Assembly: GCA_963573305.1 (NCBI GenBank)
Contig: OY754335.1
Location: 13,803,501-13,867,500 of the forward strand
From: Pyrrhosoma nymphula
Lineage: Eukaryota; Arthropoda; Insecta; Odonata; Coenagrionidae
Length of the DNA stretch: 64,000 bases
Direction: 5' to 3'
The notes under the pieces are model-generated. The model did not search any database. It saw nothing but the letters and a program-made list of their open reading frames with translations, and was not told where the DNA came from. The translations under genes and the position numbers were made by a program. Shown here piece by piece: positions 59,691-64,000 of this stretch; the stretch's first letter is position 1; each line of letters opens with the position of its first letter.

Positions 59691-60865
59691 ATAAGAAGTT
59701 TTCACTTAAAAAAAGCACGGGAAATTGCAGGTTTAAGCTTTCTTCTCATCTCCTAAGCTCGTAGTAATAATGCATAACTATCTAGATAAACCAACCTATT
59801 ACTGGTAGTTCACTCCAAATTAGTACTTACAGAGGACTTATGGTAAAGGTAATGCCTGGGTTGGGGAACCGGAAGAAGAAGTCAGACAAGTTGGATTGGT
59901 CTGGCACGAGGAAAAGGCATGAGTCGATCCTGAAGGCGCGGCTTCGTGCATTAAAACGTCGTCGCTAGGCTGCCGCTGTCGCGAAAAAAAAATTCAGGGA
60001 ATGAGAGAGGAGGAATGTAATGGGGAGAGAGGGTAGTGGGGGTTTCCAAAGGGGTAGGTGCGTTCGCTGCCTGCATGCGAGGGCGGCTTCATTAAAGGGC
60101 TCAGCCAACCCCTAAATCGCTTCATTCCACCCCCTCCCCTTCCACTCCTATCTTCCGTCCCCCTTGAAGTCACTTTTTCTCTGCCTTCCCCCATCAGTCG
60201 CTCTCCCCTCCCCCAGTTCACTCGATTCTTTTCCCGACGTAAGGGTGTTTTTATTTTATTTTTAACTTTTTCATATTATTTCCCCAAGCGTTTGTGAGTG
60301 ATAGCTTCTGGAAAATAAAACGTTTTCCGAATCCGAGAGAGAATGACGGAACGCTGAGAGAATTGAGGGAGCAGAGAGTTAAATAGTGTCCCTGTGTAGG
60401 TGAGGTCTCTGAAATAGTGGTAGGATTAGAGATACTAATAGACGGAATAGACGGAATTCCGCAATTATCCACAGGAACGTGAAATTGTAGATGATGAATT
60501 AGGTAAGATGATGAATCGAGGTGGAGAAGATGGAAGAATGGCTTCGTTTGACAGCTCGCAGACTGACGTCTGGAAGCGTTCTCCCAACTTCTAATTTGCT
60601 ATGTAACCAATCTTTGGTGTTGGAGATCATGTGCTAAAGATTGGATTTATATTGCTGCCATCTAGATGGTATATCTCTCGTATTGTGCAGCTCGAACAAT
60701 TTATAACAGGAACAGAACACATTCCAAATAAATGCTGCTGCTAGGAATGGTCCATTACATTTAACGTGTAATGGTCGGTGACTCAACTATCAAGAAAGAT
60801 GAACAGTAAAAGTTTGGTGTTGGTAAGCTTGATCCTCTTACAATTAGCTTTTTAACGATTACTTA
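59691..60865. other. non-coding; GC-rich block at 60000-60240
   Basis: 60000-60060 is purine-rich and 60120-60235 pyrimidine-rich. No gene recognised. An imperfect larger inverted repeat may surround the foldback element to the right, starting near 60798. Confidence 0.4.
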
Positions 60866-60869
60866 AGAA

Positions 60870-60989
60870 ACGGAAGAATTAAAATAACTTGAAAAAAATC
60901 AGACCTGAAGATGACACAATGTGTCAAAACCTGGGACGTTATAATAAAAATTACAAGTGGAGTTAACTAAGTTATTTTAATTCTTCCGT
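60870..60989. mobile_element. small foldback with perfect 21-bp arms
   Basis: 60870-60890 and 60969-60989 are perfect inverted copies (start ACGGAAGAATTAAAATAAC). The 78-bp centre contains a hammerhead-like motif at 60905-60937: CTGAAGA, perfect stem GACAC-AAT-GTGTC, AAAAC, then GGGAC. Fainter homology of the flanks (about 60798 and 61035) suggests the element is larger. No coding capacity. Confidence 0.6.
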
Positions 60990-61317
60990 AATGGACAACA
61001 CACAAAATCAAGCCTACAACTGTTTCTTTTACTTAAGAAACGTTTTTGTAAATTTTTCATTTTTTAAGATTGATTTCTATATTTGAACAGTCTCTCCTAT
61101 AATCCCCCTGTCTGCCTTCTCATGTGTATCTTCCCTCAAATTGTTTTTATGCATAACTTATTTAATTTGCCTTTCCTGAATTAGGAGATTCAAAGAAATC
61201 GCAGTAGAACGTCCTCTCTGGTCCAGTGTGACTTAACTTGTTATAACAGCGAACTCTTTTATTGATACAATCAATTAGATGGGTATGAGTGGGGTCAATT
61301 TAGAGACAACCATTTGA

Positions 61318-63870
61318 AAATTGCAATATTCCAACAGATTGGATAATATTTGTTGAGCTGAAGGCAGATCAAATGAATGTAATTATAATCCAGTTGTATT
61401 TGCCTACCTCGTATCATAGAGAGGAGGAGGTAGATGGTGTATACGATCAGATAGAGGAAATAAATGGTAGTATACCTGGGAGTAAGCACTTAGTAGTAAT
61501 TGGGTATTGGTATGCGGCGGTGGGTGAAGTAAGAGATGGGCGGTAGGTGGGCAAGTACGGGATAGGAAGGAGAAATGACCGCGGCAAGAAAGCTGTGGAT
61601 TTTTGCCGGAGAAATAACTTAGTGATCACTAATACGTGGTTCAGGCATCATCCTTGATATTGATACTCCTGGAAGCAGCCGGGAAAAATAGAAAGGTTCT
61701 AGATAGATAATATTATGGTTAGACTTAGATTCAGGAATAGTATTAAAGATTTGTGTACTTATCCAGGGGCTGATGCTGATTCAGATCACAATTTATTATT
61801 CATGAAATGCCTTGTGAAACTCAGAAAGATATGAAGTTGCAGGAGGATACGAAAGAGGAATAGAGAAGCATTAACTGGGGCAATAAAGAAGAAGTGTCAA
61901 GAGCAGGCTGATCGAATCCTGGGTGCTGACCAGTGAGTGAGATTAGTAAAAGATGAAATGGGAAGTTTGAAAAAAGGAATTTAGGAAGCGGCAAGAGCAA
62001 CGTTAGGCGTAGTCAGGGCGACTAAAAATAGAAAACCGTGGATGACGAAGGCGATGGAAATGGAGATGCAGAAGAAAAGAAAATGGAAGAACGAAAACTC
62101 AGAGCTAGGCAAGAGACTGTACCGGGAACTAAACAACAGGCTAAGAAGAGAAATAACGAAAGTAATGGAGGCATGGTAGAGAGAAGATATCGATTCCTTA
62201 GAGAAATTTCAATAAGAGGGAAGAGCAGATGCATTGCATAGGAAACTAAAGGGACTAACAGGCGGTAGTGAGGGAAGGGGAACCGCAGCGATAACATACG
62301 AGACGGGAAAGCTGATCGTATAACCAAAATAGATCCAAGAGAGGCGGAAGATATATTTTGAAGAGCTTTATGGTAAGGACATTAGGCGTAGTACGTTAGA
62401 TATAGAAAGGAAAGACGGCATAGAAAGGTATTGCATCGGACCAGGTATCCTTGATTGTGAAATAGATAGAGCACTACGGGGCATAAAATGGAATAAGGCA
62501 TAAGAAATAGAAAAAATGCGTGCTGAGTTTCTAAAGAGTTTGGGGAAAAACGGAAAAGGAAAACATTTTGCCCTTATTCGCAGTATTTATGAGAACATGT
62601 GTTGGGTGGCCGAAGGACTTAGTGAAGACAATACTGATTCCTATACCGAAGAAGAGCAAGGCAAAAGCGTACTAAGACTATGGGGAGATGATCTTAATGT
62701 TCCTCGTGACCAAAGTAGCTCCTAGATTTTTAGATAGAACGCTAGAGAGCGAGGCTAATGAACACCTGGGTGACGACCAGTTTGGGTTTATCGTAGGAGC
62801 GGGACGGGAACGCGTTACGCTATAGGAGTGATGAAGACGCTAGTAATAAGAAACCTAGAATATGGCTAGGATGTTTTGCTCAGTAGATTTTGAGAATAGG
62901 CTTGATAGGGTGGACTGGACGAGATTAATGGAAGTGCTGAAGAAATTGGGGGCCTATTAGAGGGACAGACCTCTCATTCTGAATCTGTAAATGAACCACA
63001 CGGCGCAGGTTTGGATAGCCGACGGAGAATCTGGATGGGCCGTGATAGGACGGGGAGTAAGTCAGTGGTTTCCTCTATCGCGATTACTTTCAAACCAGTA
63101 TTCATAAGAAATGGTTAGGGAGACATGGAGGGATACGGAGGAAGGAAAAAAGGCAGGAGGGGATCTGATAAAGTCAGTGAAATTGCGGATGATCAGGCGC
63201 TGGTTCGTCAGTCAGCCAAGGGGTTATATTCAATGATGAATGGGTAAGTGGTGCATTATGAAAGGCATGGGATGAAGATAAATCACAAGAAAAAGAAAGT
63301 AATGAGATTTCCTAGAAGTAAGAAGACGGGGCTGAATATAAGTGAGAGAGGGCAGAAGATAGAGCAGATTGAGCAGTTAACATATCCGGGTTGTATTTTG
63401 GAGGAAAGTGGTTTTAGTGTTATGGGCATCAGATAAAGGGCTGCCCTGACTACAGAAGCTTTTTCAAATAGAAGGGCATTGATGAGGGGGTCTGAGAAGA
63501 GATGCAAAGAAAATACTGGGGAAAACTTATACGGAGCGTGGCACTGTATGGGTCGGAAACTTGGTCACGGCGAAGGGAGGATGTGCGTACACATGAGGAT
63601 TTTGAGAAGTGGGTTTGGAGAGGAATGGAGAGGGTATGCTGGGTAGCGAAGAAGATGAACGAAGTATGGGATATGATTGGGGAAGAGAGGAAGCTGGTGG
63701 TGGAGGTTCAGAGAAGGGAGAAATGATGGATAGAGGACGTTTTTAGAGGCGATGGTATGTTGAAGAGGGTAATAGAGGGGAAAACATTGGGGACGATGCC
63801 CTAGAAATTGGGATGCTAGGATAAGGACCGTCCAAAAACCTATCAATAAGTTGGTGGAATACGCAAATGG
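61318..63870 (+). pseudogene. APE-type LINE (RTE-like), nearly full-length, many lesions
   Basis: Endonuclease from about 61345: VELKADQMNVIIIQLYLPTS, EEEVDGVYDQIEEING, LVVIGYWYAAVGEVRDGR (GDWNA is expected; Asp and Asn are both replaced by Tyr), RRNDRGKKAVDFCRRNNLVI, and a slipped SDHNL end near 61790. The linker follows. Reverse transcriptase from 62516: EFLKSLGKNGKGKHFALIRS, QFGF near 62780, VDFENRLDRVDW near 62885, ADGESGWAVIGRGV near 63015, and FADDQ at about 63185 with one T lost, so a slip falls on the catalytic motif. The tail from 63490 has RSVALYGSETWSRRREDV and RGMERVCWVAKKMNEVW. It closes at ~63870, aligned with the end of the copy at 55.1 kb. Clearly older than that copy. Confidence 0.8.
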
Positions 63871-63899
63871 AATTCTGAGGTTATAACGGGTCACCATAT

Positions 63900-64000
63900 G
63901 AGCGATGAGTCCGACAGTATTGCGTTATAAAAAGACCTAGATGCTATAAATGAGTGGTGCAATACTTGGCAGTTAGAATTAAATTGTAAAAAGTACGTTG
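63900..64000 (+). pseudogene. LINE reverse transcriptase scrap, runs off the window
   Basis: Frame: SDESDSIAL, one stop, KDLDAINEWCNTWQLELNCK, KYV. This is the DxxxLQxDLxxIxxWCxxWxLxLNxxKC block just after YADD in jockey/CR1/L2-type LINEs. It begins ~30 bp after the 3' end of the preceding LINE and continues past the window edge. Confidence 0.6.

Overview
The window reads as nuclear DNA of a large, AT-rich, repeat-filled arthropod genome, most likely an insect. There are no bacterial-style operons, no rRNA, no CRISPR array and no intact long host gene. What can be recognised is mostly mobile-element debris of animal type: LINEs of several clades, a Penelope-like remnant, hAT-like and pogo/Tigger DNA transposons, tRNA-derived SINEs, foldback/MITE elements and satellites. 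The only candidate host coding sequence is a pair of short plus-strand exons (32639-32855 and 51293-51531). Both have good splice signals and compatible phase, which suggests the middle of the window is an ~18 kb intron packed with repeats.

Layout. 1-2.8 kb: AT-rich, nothing recognised. 2.84-6.01 kb: a 3.2 kb hAT-like transposon with an 8-bp target duplication, ~427-bp terminal inverted repeats and a minus-strand transposase gene with three short introns. 8.5-14.2 kb: fragments of four LINE types, a SINE, an array of a TCACCTCC motif and a Penelope-like C-terminal remnant. 22.07-23.61 kb: a pogo/Tigger element with both ends and a TA duplication. 24.6 kb: a hAT MITE with an 8-bp duplication. 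28.05 kb: a foldback element. 28.8-31.5 kb: a long minus-strand endonuclease/reverse-transcriptase LINE with an internal deletion. 32.1 kb: an initiator-tRNA-like pseudogene. 38.6-39.3 kb: two foldback elements. 43.4-47.4 kb: more LINE 3' ends, hairpin clusters and a 798-bp tandem duplication. 54.1-55.1 kb and 61.3-63.9 kb: two plus-strand copies of the same LINE family as at 28.8 kb. 56.85-57.7 kb: another LINE split by SINE insertions. 59.3-59.7 kb: a minisatellite.

The most interesting recurrent signal is a short motif, CTGA(W)GA - GC-rich hairpin - GAAAC - short near-palindrome - GTC, found at about eight places on both strands. It has the order of conserved parts of a hammerhead ribozyme core, and Penelope-like elements are known to carry hammerheads. 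The stems next to the core are poorly preserved, so ribozyme activity is a hypothesis, not a conclusion.

The parts do not work together as one system. They are independent insertions of different ages; the LINE copy at 54.1 kb (one nonsense codon in ~290 codons) looks youngest. Eight GC-rich blocks with adjacent purine-rich and pyrimidine-rich halves remain unexplained.
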